From the NCBI GenBank assembly GCA_023428065.1, contig JAEYZI010000095.1:62001-126000 (forward strand): DNA of 64,000 bases, in the 5' to 3' direction. The DNA comes from Actinomycetes bacterium (GTDB lineage Bacteria > Actinomycetota > Actinomycetes > Actinomycetales > Microbacteriaceae). The notes under the pieces are model-generated. The model had not been told where the DNA came from. It searched no databases and worked only from the letters and a program-made list of their open reading frames with translations. Position 1 is the first letter of the stretch, and the number at the start of each line of letters is the position of its first letter. Of this stretch, positions 7,594-14,789 are shown in pieces. The position numbers and the translations under genes are program-made.

Positions 7594-9192
7594 GTGACCG
7601 ACGAAACCGCCGCACCCGACCTCTTCACCACCGCCGGAAAGCTCGCCGATCTCAAGGTTCGCTACCACGAGGCCGTGACCGCGAGCGGCGAGGCGGCCAT
7701 CGCCAAGCAGCACGCGAAGGGCAAGAAGACCGCCCGCGAGCGCATCGAGCAGCTCCTCGACCAGGGCTCGTTCGTCGAGCTCGACGAGTTCGTCCGCCAC
7801 CGCACGCACGCCTTCGGCATGGAGAACAACCGGCCCTACGGCGACGCCGTCGTCACGGGCACCGGCACGATCCACGGGCGCCAGGTCGCGGTCTACGCAC
7901 AGGACTTCACGATCTTCGGCGGCTCGCTCGGCGAGGTCGCCGGCGAGAAGATCATCAAGGTCATGGAGCTCGCGCTCAAGACGGGCGTACCCATCATCGG
8001 CATGCTCGACTCGGGCGGCGCGCGCATCCAGGAGGGGGTCGTCGCTCTCGGCAAGTACGGCGAGATCTTCCGCCTCAACACGGCGAGCTCGGGCGTCATC
8101 CCGCAGATCTCGATCATCCTCGGGCCCGCCGCGGGAGGCGCCGTCTACGGGCCCGCGCTCACCGACTTCGTCATCATGGTCGACAAGACGAGCCAGATGT
8201 TCGTGACGGGGCCCGATGTCATCCGCACCGTCACGGGCGAGGACGTGGGCATGGAGGAGCTCGGCGGGGCGCTCACCCACAGCCAGCGCACGGGCGTCTC
8301 GCACTACCTCGCGTCGGACGAGGAGGATGCGCTCGACTACGCGCGCGCGCTCGTGAGCTTCCTGCCCGACAACAACCAGGCCGAGCTCCCGGTCTACGAG
8401 GCAGAGACCGAGCTCGAGATCAACGACTCGGACCGCCGACTCAACACGATCATCCCGGACTCCCCCAACCAGCCCTACGACATGCTCGAGGTCATCGAGC
8501 GCATCGTCGACGGGGGCGACTTCCTCGAGGTGCAGCCGCTCTTCGCGCCGAACATCGTAATCGGCTTCGCGCGGGTCGAGGGGCGATCGGTCGGCATCAT
8601 CGCCAACCAGCCGAGCCAGATGGCGGGCACCCTCAACATCGACGCGGGCGAGAAGGCCGCGCGCTTCGTGCGCTTCTGCGACGCCTTCTCGATCCCGATC
8701 CTCACGATCGTCGACGTCCCCGGCTACCTCCCCGGCACCGACCAGGAGTGGACGGGCGTCATCCGCCGCGGCGCGAAGCTGCTGTACGCCTACGCGGAGG
8801 CGACGGTGCCGCTCGTGACGGTCATCACCCGCAAGGCCTACGGCGGCGCGTACGTCGTCATGGGCTCCAAGCAGCTCGGCGCCGACCTCAACTACGCCTG
8901 GCCGACGGCCGAGATCGCCGTCATGGGCGGTCAGGGCGCCGTCAACATCCTCTACCGCAACGAGCTCAAGGCGGCCGAGGCCGCCGGCGAGGACGTCGCG
9001 GCGGTGCGCACGCATCTCGCGAACGAGTACACCTACAACGTCGCGTCGCCGTTCCTCGCGGCGGAGCGCGGCGAGATCGACGGCATCATCGAGCCGGCGG
9101 CCACGCGCCTCGTCGTCATCAAGGCGCTGCGAGCGCTGCGCACGAAGCGCGCGGCGCTCCCCGCGAAGAAGCACGGGAACATCCCGCTGTGA
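7594..9192 (+). CDS. Acyl-CoA carboxylase beta (carboxyltransferase) subunit
   Basis: 532 residues, the usual length for AccD/PccB-type actinobacterial beta chains. It moves the carboxyl group from carboxybiotin to acetyl-, propionyl- or a longer acyl-CoA. N-terminal crotonase-fold half: ARERIEQLLDQGSF, MLDSGGARIQEG and ILGPAAGGAVYGPAL. C-terminal half: IVDVPGYLPGTDQEWTG and TVITRKAYGGAYVVMGSKQ. GTG 7594 is chosen for its 7-nt spacing from TAGGCT. The downstream epsilon gene overlaps by 4 nt, making this a beta-epsilon pair. The biotinylated alpha chain is encoded separately at 14.8 kb. Substrate preference cannot be read from sequence alone. Confidence 0.95.
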   Translation: MTDETAAPDLFTTAGKLADLKVRYHEAVTASGEAAIAKQHAKGKKTARERIEQLLDQGSFVELDEFVRHRTHAFGMENNRPYGDAVVTGTGTIHGRQVAVYAQDFTIFGGSLGEVAGEKIIKVMELALKTGVPIIGMLDSGGARIQEGVVALGKYGEIFRLNTASSGVIPQISIILGPAAGGAVYGPALTDFVIMVDKTSQMFVTGPDVIRTVTGEDVGMEELGGALTHSQRTGVSHYLASDEEDALDYARALVSFLPDNNQAELPVYEAETELEINDSDRRLNTIIPDSPNQPYDMLEVIERIVDGGDFLEVQPLFAPNIVIGFARVEGRSVGIIANQPSQMAGTLNIDAGEKAARFVRFCDAFSIPILTIVDVPGYLPGTDQEWTGVIRRGAKLLYAYAEATVPLVTVITRKAYGGAYVVMGSKQLGADLNYAWPTAEIAVMGGQGAVNILYRNELKAAEAAGEDVAAVRTHLANEYTYNVASPFLAAERGEIDGIIEPAATRLVVIKALRALRTKRAALPAKKHGNIPL

Positions 9193-9407
9193 GCGAGACG
9201 CCCGAGCCGACCGTCGAGATCCGTGTCGTCGGCGGCGACCCGACGCCCGAGGAGCTCGCGGCCGCCACGGCCGTGCTGCGGGCCGCGCTCGACGAGATGT
9301 CGGGCATGCACCGCCGCGCGCAGCGCACGCCGCCGCGGTGGGAGCGCGAGCGCCGGGGGCTGCGCACGCCGCTCGAGCGCGGCGGCTGGACGCGCTGGGC
9401 GCGCTGA
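9189..9407 (+). CDS. Acyl-CoA carboxylase epsilon subunit
   Basis: 72 residues. It begins at a GTG overlapping the TGA of the beta chain (GTGA), so it is translationally coupled. The conserved N-terminal strand is VEIRVVGGDPTPEELAAAT, which defines the actinobacterial AccE/PccE family. The C-terminus is basic with a tryptophan near the end (GGWTRWAR). Epsilon subunits bind the alpha-beta complex and stimulate it in actinobacteria. The small size, position and motif make the call firm despite little other sequence information. Confidence 0.88.
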   Translation: MSETPEPTVEIRVVGGDPTPEELAAATAVLRAALDEMSGMHRRAQRTPPRWERERRGLRTPLERGGWTRWAR

Positions 9408-9469
9408 CCCCCGTTGCGAAAACCCGATTCGGCGACGGAATCCGTCGTCGTCTCGGAAACCGCTTCCCG

Positions 9470-9557
9470 TTTACCCCGTCGAAAAGCCCGATGTACCCCG
9501 AAAAAGTGACAATCGGCTCATTCCTCGGGCTCTGTCACCCGAAAATGTACCCCGAAA
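9470..9557. repeat. Short direct repeats with TACCCCG core
   Basis: ATGTACCCCGAAA occurs at 9491-9503 and again at 9545-9557, 54 bp apart. A related TTTACCCCGTCGAAAA starts at 9470 and GTCACCCGAAAA is at 9534-9545. Role unknown. Confidence 0.6.
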
Positions 9558-9632
9558 GTCCCCCGAAATGACGACTTTCTGTCTTGCCGGGACCTCTCCA
9601 TACTTATCTACTAGCAGGTGTATCTCATCGAG

Positions 9633-9660
9633 TTACACAGCATCACCGGTCGTCTAGGGT
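9633..9660 (+). promoter_or_regulatory. Plus-strand promoter in the convergent gap
   Basis: TTACAC (9633-9638) and TAGGGT (9655-9660) are separated by 16 nt. Transcription would begin near 9667 and run into two hairpins, with no coding gene on this strand. Confidence 0.5.
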
Positions 9661-9666
9661 AAGCAG

Positions 9667-9760
9667 ACCGATGATGTGGGGGCGAGTCAGGGCGATATTC
9701 GGGTTGTCGCCCTGACTCGATTCTTGCGAGGGGCCGGACGCTCTGTCCGGCCCCTCGTTC
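9667..9760 (+). ncRNA. Candidate small RNA with two perfect 13-bp stem-loops
   Basis: Predicted transcript of about 95 nt downstream of the 9633-9660 promoter. Hairpin 1 pairs CGAGTCAGGGCGA (9683-9695) with TCGCCCTGACTCG (9707-9719) across an 11-nt loop. Hairpin 2 pairs CGAGGGGCCGGAC (9727-9739) with GTCCGGCCCCTCG (9745-9757) across 5 nt and is followed by TTCC. Hairpin 2 could also terminate the sensor-kinase operon coming from the other side. No known RNA family is recognised. The call rests on promoter plus structure only. Confidence 0.4.
9727..9757. terminator. Strong GC hairpin, likely bidirectional terminator
   Basis: Perfect 13-bp stem with a 5-nt loop, 15 bp past the stop codon (9772) of the minus-strand sensor operon. 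T content next to the stem is low on both sides (TTCC on plus). Confidence 0.55.
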
Positions 9761-9771
9761 CACGTCCGGGC

Positions 9772-10806
9772 TCAGGAGCCCGCGCGCGGGATCTCGAGCC
9801 AGAGCTCGACCTCGTCGTCGGGCTCTCCCCCGAGCAGGGTCACGGCCTCGTCGTCGACGGTGCGCAGCCCCACGACCGTCACGGCCACATCCGAGCCCTC
9901 GGGCACCGTGCGGGCGATCACGCGGTCGGCGGAGGTCTCACGCAGCGCGAGGGCGAGCCGCCCGAGCACGCGGTCGAGCTCCGGCTCCGTGAGGTCGTCG
10001 ATGCCGCCCTCGTCGAGCAGCGTCACGATCGTGCCGCGGCGCCGGGCGAGCATGACCTGCTCGCGGACCGCGTCGTTGAGGAGGCGTCGGCCGCGGATCT
10101 CGTCGCGGATGGCCGCCTCGAGGTGCAGGCACTCGGCGCGCTGAGAGGGTGTCAGATCGCCCTCGGCTGCGCGGATCGTGCGCAGCATCGGGAGCGCCAT
10201 GACGCTCGTCTGCCCGAGCCGGAACTGACGCTCGTGAAGGTGGGCTTCCTGGGCGGCCTGCCACTCCGTGGCCTCCCGCTCCGCGCGCGCGAACTGCTCC
10301 GAGTCGCGCGACGCCTTCGCGAGCGTGTTGGTGATGATGTGCGCGACGCCCACCCACGACGCCGAGCCGATGACGCCGATCGTGCCGAGCGCCCCCGGCC
10401 CGGCCCAGAAGACCGTCTGCACGACGAGGAAGATGATGCCCGCCCACGCGAAGCCCGGACGCAGCCGCACCGTCGTGATCGTCATGAGCGTGCCGATCGC
10501 CGCGACATACCACGTGGCGTAGCCGTTGCCGCCAGGTCGAGTGGGGTCGAGCACGACCGTGATGAGCGGGGGCAGGGCGACGGCGACGCCGAGCGAGAAC
10601 GACGCGAGCCAGATCGGCATCCGTCCCTCGCGGGTCGGCCACAGCACGGCGGCCGTGACGACCGCGTACATGACCATTCCCACGATGACGGCGCCCGGCT
10701 CGCTCGCGTAGTCGCGCGTGAGCGAGTAGCCCGCGAGCACGAGGTGATAGCCGGAGAACACCGCCGCGAGGGCGATGATGAGATATCGGGGCACGCCGAT
10801 CGTCAT
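9772..10806 (-). CDS. Membrane protein with degenerate histidine-kinase-like cytoplasmic part
   Basis: 344 residues. Roughly the first 165 form several hydrophobic helices (RYLIIALAAVFSGYHLVLAG, ITTVRLRPGFAWAGIIFLVV). A charged coiled region follows (SRDSEQFARAEREATEWQAAQ), laid out like the kinase encoded just upstream. The part where DHp and ATP-binding domains should be has no clear phospho-acceptor histidine box, no N box and no GxG motif. It keeps a four-helix-like segment (LRTIRAAEGDLTPSQRAECL). The ATG overlaps the kinase stop (ATGA), so the two are translationally coupled. It is probably a pseudokinase partner or modulator of the kinase. The family is not firmly recognised. Confidence 0.6.
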   Translation of the reverse strand: MTIGVPRYLIIALAAVFSGYHLVLAGYSLTRDYASEPGAVIVGMVMYAVVTAAVLWPTREGRMPIWLASFSLGVAVALPPLITVVLDPTRPGGNGYATWYVAAIGTLMTITTVRLRPGFAWAGIIFLVVQTVFWAGPGALGTIGVIGSASWVGVAHIITNTLAKASRDSEQFARAEREATEWQAAQEAHLHERQFRLGQTSVMALPMLRTIRAAEGDLTPSQRAECLHLEAAIRDEIRGRRLLNDAVREQVMLARRRGTIVTLLDEGGIDDLTEPELDRVLGRLALALRETSADRVIARTVPEGSDVAVTVVGLRTVDDEAVTLLGGEPDDEVELWLEIPRAGS

Positions 10807-12038
10807 CGGGGCCCCTCCTGCGGCGCGGGCCAGTGGAGCGAGACGACGGTGCCGTGACCCAACGACGTGTCGATCGCGGCGGCCCCGCCGACGCTCGCGA
10901 CGCGCTCGAGGATCGAGACGCGCACGCCGAGGCGACCGGTGGGCACGGCCTCCGGGTCGAAGCCCGACCCGCGGTCGCCCACCTCGATCACGAGGCCGTC
11001 GACGCCGCCCCGCACGACCGCCCAGCGCTCGACCCCCTCGCCCGCGTGCTGGAGGCTGTTGACCATTGCCTGCACGGCGGCGGAGTAGAGCGCGTCGGCG
11101 ACGGCGACCGGGATGCGCCCGTAGCGCGCGGCATCCGTGTCGACCCGCACGGGCTCCGAGAGGGTCGCCGCCGCGTCGACGATGCGGTTCGCGAGCGCCG
11201 CGACCGACACCTCGGCGTCGCTCTGCGGCGCCTCCGAGAGCGCGTCGCGCAGGTGGCCGATCGCGTTCCCCGCCATGAGGGCGGCGAGCTCCTTCGCCTC
11301 GACCGTCTCGGCGCGCGCCGCCGACAGGAGGGTCGTGAGCACGCTGTCGTGCACGATCGCGTCGACCTGCACGCGCTCCGCCTCGATCGCGTGCTGGCGC
11401 ACGGCGTGCCCGTAGCGCTCGAGGGCGGTCGCCTGCGCGCGGTCGACCGACGACGCGGCGTTGCGGAGGATCGCCGTGATGATCGTGATCGCGCCGCCGA
11501 GGATGATCGCGTGGACCGAGTCGAGCACGGCCTGGGTGATCGTCACCCCGCCGCCGGGGGGCGTGATGCGGATCACGCCGTAGATGAGGGGCGCGAGCAC
11601 GACGTAGACGGTCGCGACGCGGATACCGAAGCCCACGGTGGCCATGGCGGTCGCGATCGTGAGCGTGTAGTAGAGCCAGTAGCTCTCCGGGTCGGGCGCC
11701 GCGGCGGGGTCGATCACCGCGAACGGCCAGCTCACGAGCGCGACGAGATAGACGATCGCGAAGCTCACGTGCCCGACCCGCAGCCCGCGGTCGAGGGCCG
11801 ACGTCACCGCCGTGAGGACGAGACTGCCGACGAGCGAGCCGACCATGACGATCGACCACGCGGGGTCCATATTCGGCAGCTGCTCGACCATGGCCGGCAC
11901 CGACTGCAGCATGAAGGCGATGCCGAAGCCCGCGGCCGTGCGGGCGATCGCCGTGGTGACGCGGACGAGACTGAGCGGATTGCGCACCGCCTGCCCGCGG
12001 GGCACCGTCGCGGTGGGGGCGGGTGCCGCCTCAGCCAT
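10803..12038 (-). CDS. Sensor histidine kinase (HisKA_3-like)
   Basis: 411 residues. About six transmembrane helices cover residues 30-190 with no large external loop, so the signal is likely sensed in or at the membrane. The phospho-acceptor is His230 in VDAIVHDSVLTTLLSA. The ATP-binding domain shows the N box (QAMVNSLQHA), a G box (GDRGSGFDP), RLGVRVSILERV and GHGTVVSLHWP, so it looks active. It overlaps the response regulator by 8 nt upstream and the pseudokinase-like gene by 4 nt downstream. Together these form a three-gene system. The input signal is unknown. Confidence 0.9.
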   Translation of the reverse strand: MAEAAPAPTATVPRGQAVRNPLSLVRVTTAIARTAAGFGIAFMLQSVPAMVEQLPNMDPAWSIVMVGSLVGSLVLTAVTSALDRGLRVGHVSFAIVYLVALVSWPFAVIDPAAAPDPESYWLYYTLTIATAMATVGFGIRVATVYVVLAPLIYGVIRITPPGGGVTITQAVLDSVHAIILGGAITIITAILRNAASSVDRAQATALERYGHAVRQHAIEAERVQVDAIVHDSVLTTLLSAARAETVEAKELAALMAGNAIGHLRDALSEAPQSDAEVSVAALANRIVDAAATLSEPVRVDTDAARYGRIPVAVADALYSAAVQAMVNSLQHAGEGVERWAVVRGGVDGLVIEVGDRGSGFDPEAVPTGRLGVRVSILERVASVGGAAAIDTSLGHGTVVSLHWPAPQEGPR

Positions 12039-12726
12039 CGCCGTCGGAGTCGAGCCCCGGCAGGATGCCGTCTTCGACCGCCCGACGCAGCAGATCCACC
12101 TTCGTCGGGGCGGGGCGGCCGACCTCGACGTACTTCGCGCGGATGCGGTCGAGGTACTCGCGCGCGGTCGAATAGCCGATGCCGAGCTGCTCGGCCGCGA
12201 GCTTGAGCGGGAGGCCCGAGGCGTACAGGTGCAGGATCTCGCGCTCGCGTCGACCGAGCTCGGCCTTGGCGAAGTCGCGATCGGCGTCGATCGCGCTCGC
12301 CCACTCGAGGTTGTTGAGCACCTCGCCGCGCGCGACCGTCGCGGCGGCGGTCACGACCGTCCGCATCGAGGCCGACTTCGGGATGACGCCCGCGGCACCC
12401 GCCGCGAGGGCCTCGCGCACGAGGTCGACGCGGTCGGCGATCGAATGCACGAGCACGGGCGCGCCGATCGCCTGGACGCTCTTGACGTTCTGGGTGACGC
12501 TCGAGCCGTCGCCGAGCGAGAGGTCGAGCACGACGACGTCGACCTCGCGGCCGGCGAGCCCCTCGATGAGCTCGGGCACGCTGGGGGCGGCGATCGTGAA
12601 GTCGTGCCCCGCTTCGACGAACGCGGCCTTGAGCCCCACGCGCACGGATTCGTGGTCGTCGACGACCGCGACGCGCGCGGCGCGGCCCTGATCGCGGCTG
12701 TCCGGTCGATCCACCACGGTGCTCAT
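12031..12726 (-). CDS. NarL/LuxR-type response regulator
   Basis: 231 residues. The receiver domain has the acidic pair D23-D24 (VAVVDDHESVRVGL), the phospho-acceptor D68 (VVVLDLSLGDGSS) and the conserved lysine in VIPKSASM. The C-terminal DNA-binding domain contains LGRREREILHLYASGLPLK and YSTAREYLDRIRAKYVE, a LuxR-type helix-turn-helix. It is first in the minus-strand operon RR-kinase-pseudokinase. GGAGAGAG sits close to the ATG, and a TACGAT hexamer about 40 nt upstream is a possible promoter. Its targets may include its own operon, but nothing in the sequence shows this. Confidence 0.92.
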   Translation of the reverse strand: MSTVVDRPDSRDQGRAARVAVVDDHESVRVGLKAAFVEAGHDFTIAAPSVPELIEGLAGREVDVVVLDLSLGDGSSVTQNVKSVQAIGAPVLVHSIADRVDLVREALAAGAAGVIPKSASMRTVVTAAATVARGEVLNNLEWASAIDADRDFAKAELGRREREILHLYASGLPLKLAAEQLGIGYSTAREYLDRIRAKYVEVGRPAPTKVDLLRRAVEDGILPGLDSDGDG

Positions 12727-12764
12727 GCTCTCTCCAGGTCGGGTGCGGCGGGCCGCCGCGGCTC

Positions 12765-12770
12765 ATCGTA
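12765..12770 (-). promoter_or_regulatory. -10 hexamer TACGAT, two-component operon
   Basis: TACGAT (12770 to 12765) lies 38 nt before the response-regulator ATG. GGAGAGAG next to the ATG fits a leadered mRNA. No good -35 is visible. Confidence 0.4.
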
Positions 12771-12811
12771 GCGCGCGGACGACGCCACGGGGTGGAACGG
12801 GCTGTCCACCG

Positions 12812-14041
12812 TCATGCTCGCACGAAGGCGCCGACCGCCTCGACGTGGTGCGTGCTCGGGAAGAGGTCGAACGCGCGCAGGCCCGTGAGCTCGTAGCCGA
12901 GCTCGCCGAGCACGCCCGCATCCCGGGCGAACGCGACGGGATCGCACGCGACGTACACGAGCTGCGCCGGCCGCACGGCCGCGATCGCGGTGAGCACCTC
13001 ACGGCCCGCACCCGAGCGCGGAGGGTCGAGCACGACGGTCGCCGCCGCGAGGCGCGCGCGCTCCGTGACGGATGCGTCGGCGAGCGTGCGCACCCACCTC
13101 TCGACCTTCGCGGTGACGGCGGTCGCGCCGAGCCAGTCGGCCAGGTTCTCCTGCGCGTGCTCGGTCGCACGCGCATCCGACTCGACCGAGGTGATGCGCA
13201 CGGTCGAGCCGAACCGATCGCCCACGGCCGCCGCGAGCAGCCCCACGCCGCCGTAGAGGTCGACGTTCGCGGCGCGCGGGTCGAAGAGCGCCTCGTCGAT
13301 CGCGTCCTGCACGGCGCGCGTGAGGGTCGACGGCGCGGCGGCGTGCACCTGCCAGAATCCCGCGTCGTCGACGCGGAACTCGCGCTCGCCGACGCGCTCG
13401 CGGATGACGGTGGGGGCCTGGCGACCGAGGATGAGGCGCGCGCCTCCCACGCTCGGCGCGAGCACCTCGACGGCGCCGCCCGCGTGCTCCGGCATCCGCT
13501 CCCCGAGCGGGGCCGCCTCGCGCAGCGCGGCGGTGCCGAGCGGGAGGTCGGCGACCGGCACGACGCGATGCGAGCGTGCGGCGAAGGGGCCGACCGTGCC
13601 GTCGGAGGCGACGTGCAGCCGTTCGCGCGTGCGCCATCCGCCGCCGTCGGCGGGCCCGTCGACCGCCTCGACCTCGACCTCGCGCTCGAGGCGCGCCATG
13701 CGTGCGAGGGAGTCGGAGAGCACATGCGCCTTGAGGGCGCGCTGGTGCGCAGGCTCGATGTGTCCGAAGTCCGCGCCGCCCGGCCGCTCGGCGGGGTCAC
13801 GCGCGACGTCCGCCTCCGCCCACAGGTGGGGGCGCCGGTGCGGGCTCGCCTCGAGCACCTCGACCGTGTCGGCCCACCAGAAGCGGGGCTTCCTGTCGTC
13901 CGAGATGCGTGCCCGCACGCGCTCGCCCGGGATCGCGTCCGCGACGAAGATCACGCGCCCGTCGAGACGGGCGACCCCGTAACCGCCGTGGGCGATGTTG
14001 GTAACCTCGACGTCGACCTCGCGGCCCTGCATGTCACCCAT
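12812..14041 (-). CDS. Class I SAM-dependent RNA methyltransferase with TRAM domain (TrmA/RlmD type)
   Basis: 409 residues. The N-terminal TRAM-like RNA-binding domain opens VDVEVTNIAHGGYGVARLDG. The catalytic domain has LYGGVGLLAAAVG, VVLDPPRSGAGREVL and the cysteine motif VYVACDPVAFARD, which carries the nucleophile of the m5U methyltransferase family. The iron-sulfur cysteines of RlmD/RlmC are not evident in the N-terminal half. It probably methylates a uridine in tRNA or 23S rRNA at C5. The exact target is not determinable. A TATGCT hexamer ends 7 nt before the ATG at 14041. The Maf gene diverges from it only 21 bp away. Confidence 0.88.
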   Translation of the reverse strand: MGDMQGREVDVEVTNIAHGGYGVARLDGRVIFVADAIPGERVRARISDDRKPRFWWADTVEVLEASPHRRPHLWAEADVARDPAERPGGADFGHIEPAHQRALKAHVLSDSLARMARLEREVEVEAVDGPADGGGWRTRERLHVASDGTVGPFAARSHRVVPVADLPLGTAALREAAPLGERMPEHAGGAVEVLAPSVGGARLILGRQAPTVIRERVGEREFRVDDAGFWQVHAAAPSTLTRAVQDAIDEALFDPRAANVDLYGGVGLLAAAVGDRFGSTVRITSVESDARATEHAQENLADWLGATAVTAKVERWVRTLADASVTERARLAAATVVLDPPRSGAGREVLTAIAAVRPAQLVYVACDPVAFARDAGVLGELGYELTGLRAFDLFPSTHHVEAVGAFVRA

Positions 14042-14048
14042 TCATACG

Positions 14049-14054
14049 AGCATA
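14049..14054 (-). promoter_or_regulatory. -10 hexamer TATGCT, RNA methyltransferase gene
   Basis: TATGCT on the minus strand ends 7 nt before the ATG at 14041, inside the 21-bp gap separating it from the divergent Maf gene. Confidence 0.55.
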
Positions 14055-14062
14055 GGAGCCCC

Positions 14063-14689
14063 GTGCGGCTGTACCTCGCATCCACCTCTCCGGCTCGCCT
14101 CGCGACCCTCCGCGCCGTCGGCATCGAGCCGGTGCCGGTCCCCTCGCACGTCGACGAGGATGCCGTGGCCGCCGCCGCGGGACCGCAGGACCCCGCAGCC
14201 TTCGTGACCCTCCTGGCGCGCGCCAAGGCCGAGGCCGTCGCCGAGCGACTCGCGGGCGCGGGCGACCTCGACGGGCTCGTGCTCGGCGGCGACTCCGCGT
14301 TCGAGGTCGACGGCGTCGTGCACGGCAAGCCGCATCTGCCGGAGACCGCCCGCGAGCGCTGGCACGCCCAGCGCGGCGGCTCCGGGGTGCTGCACTCCGG
14401 CCACTGGCTCATCGACGCGCGCGGCGGGCTGCTCGGCCGTTCGGTCGGCGGAGCCACCTCGGCGCGCGTGCACTTCGCCTCCGACATCAGCGACGAGGAG
14501 ATCGACGCCTACATCGCGACGGGCGAGCCGCTCGAGGTCGCAGGCGCCTTCACGATCGACTCGAAGGGGGCGGGCTTCATCGACCGCATCGAAGGCGACC
14601 CCCACACCGTCGTCGGCCTCAGCGTGCCCTACCTGCGCACCCTCGTGCGTTCGCTCGGGGTCGAGTGGACATCGCTCTGGAACCGGTGA
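14063..14689 (+). CDS. maf: Maf family nucleotide pyrophosphatase
   Basis: 208 residues. Maf proteins hydrolyse dTTP/UTP or modified nucleoside triphosphates to monophosphates as house-cleaning enzymes. The N-terminal signature LYLASTSPARLATLRAVGI matches the family (usual form L-A-S-x-S-P-R-R). The catalytic acidic region LVLGGDSAFEVDGVVHGKP and the late SKGAGFIDRIEGD with VVGLSVPYL are also present. The D-S-A in place of the more common D-T-V is an actinobacterial variant. Start GTG 14063 with AGGAG 4 nt upstream. Its own -10 must lie inside the divergent methyltransferase gene and is not obvious. Confidence 0.92.
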   Translation: MRLYLASTSPARLATLRAVGIEPVPVPSHVDEDAVAAAAGPQDPAAFVTLLARAKAEAVAERLAGAGDLDGLVLGGDSAFEVDGVVHGKPHLPETARERWHAQRGGSGVLHSGHWLIDARGGLLGRSVGGATSARVHFASDISDEEIDAYIATGEPLEVAGAFTIDSKGAGFIDRIEGDPHTVVGLSVPYLRTLVRSLGVEWTSLWNR

Positions 14690-14774
14690 GCGCGCCGCGC
14701 TGCTTGTAGAGCGGGCGCAAGCCGCGCTCGCGGGTTTGTGCACGGCCGACAACGGGAGCGCGCGCGACGCCCCC

Positions 14775-14780
14775 TAGGCT
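14775..14780 (+). promoter_or_regulatory. -10 hexamer TAGGCT, carboxylase alpha gene
   Basis: TAGGCT ends 9 nt before the ATG at 14790, the widest spacing of the set. No ribosome-binding site lies between them. Confidence 0.55.
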
Positions 14781-14789
14781 GGGGACACT

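Larger units (their letters stand above)
9408..9771. other. 364-bp gene-free region between convergent genes
   Basis: The only stretch over 300 bp with no gene, and visibly richer in A and T than its surroundings. It holds a short palindrome just after the epsilon gene (CGACGGA at 9433-9439 and TCCGTCG at 9441-9447), repeats of TACCCCGAAA, a plus-strand promoter-like pair (9633-9660) and two perfect 13-bp hairpins (9683-9719 and 9727-9757). No open frame here has a convincing start, codon use or family motif. Confidence 0.7.

Noticed and set aside
9223..9657. Open frame running past the epsilon gene into the non-coding gap
   Set aside because: It is out of frame with the epsilon subunit, has no ribosome site, and its translation in the gap is unstructured S/T/P-rich sequence.
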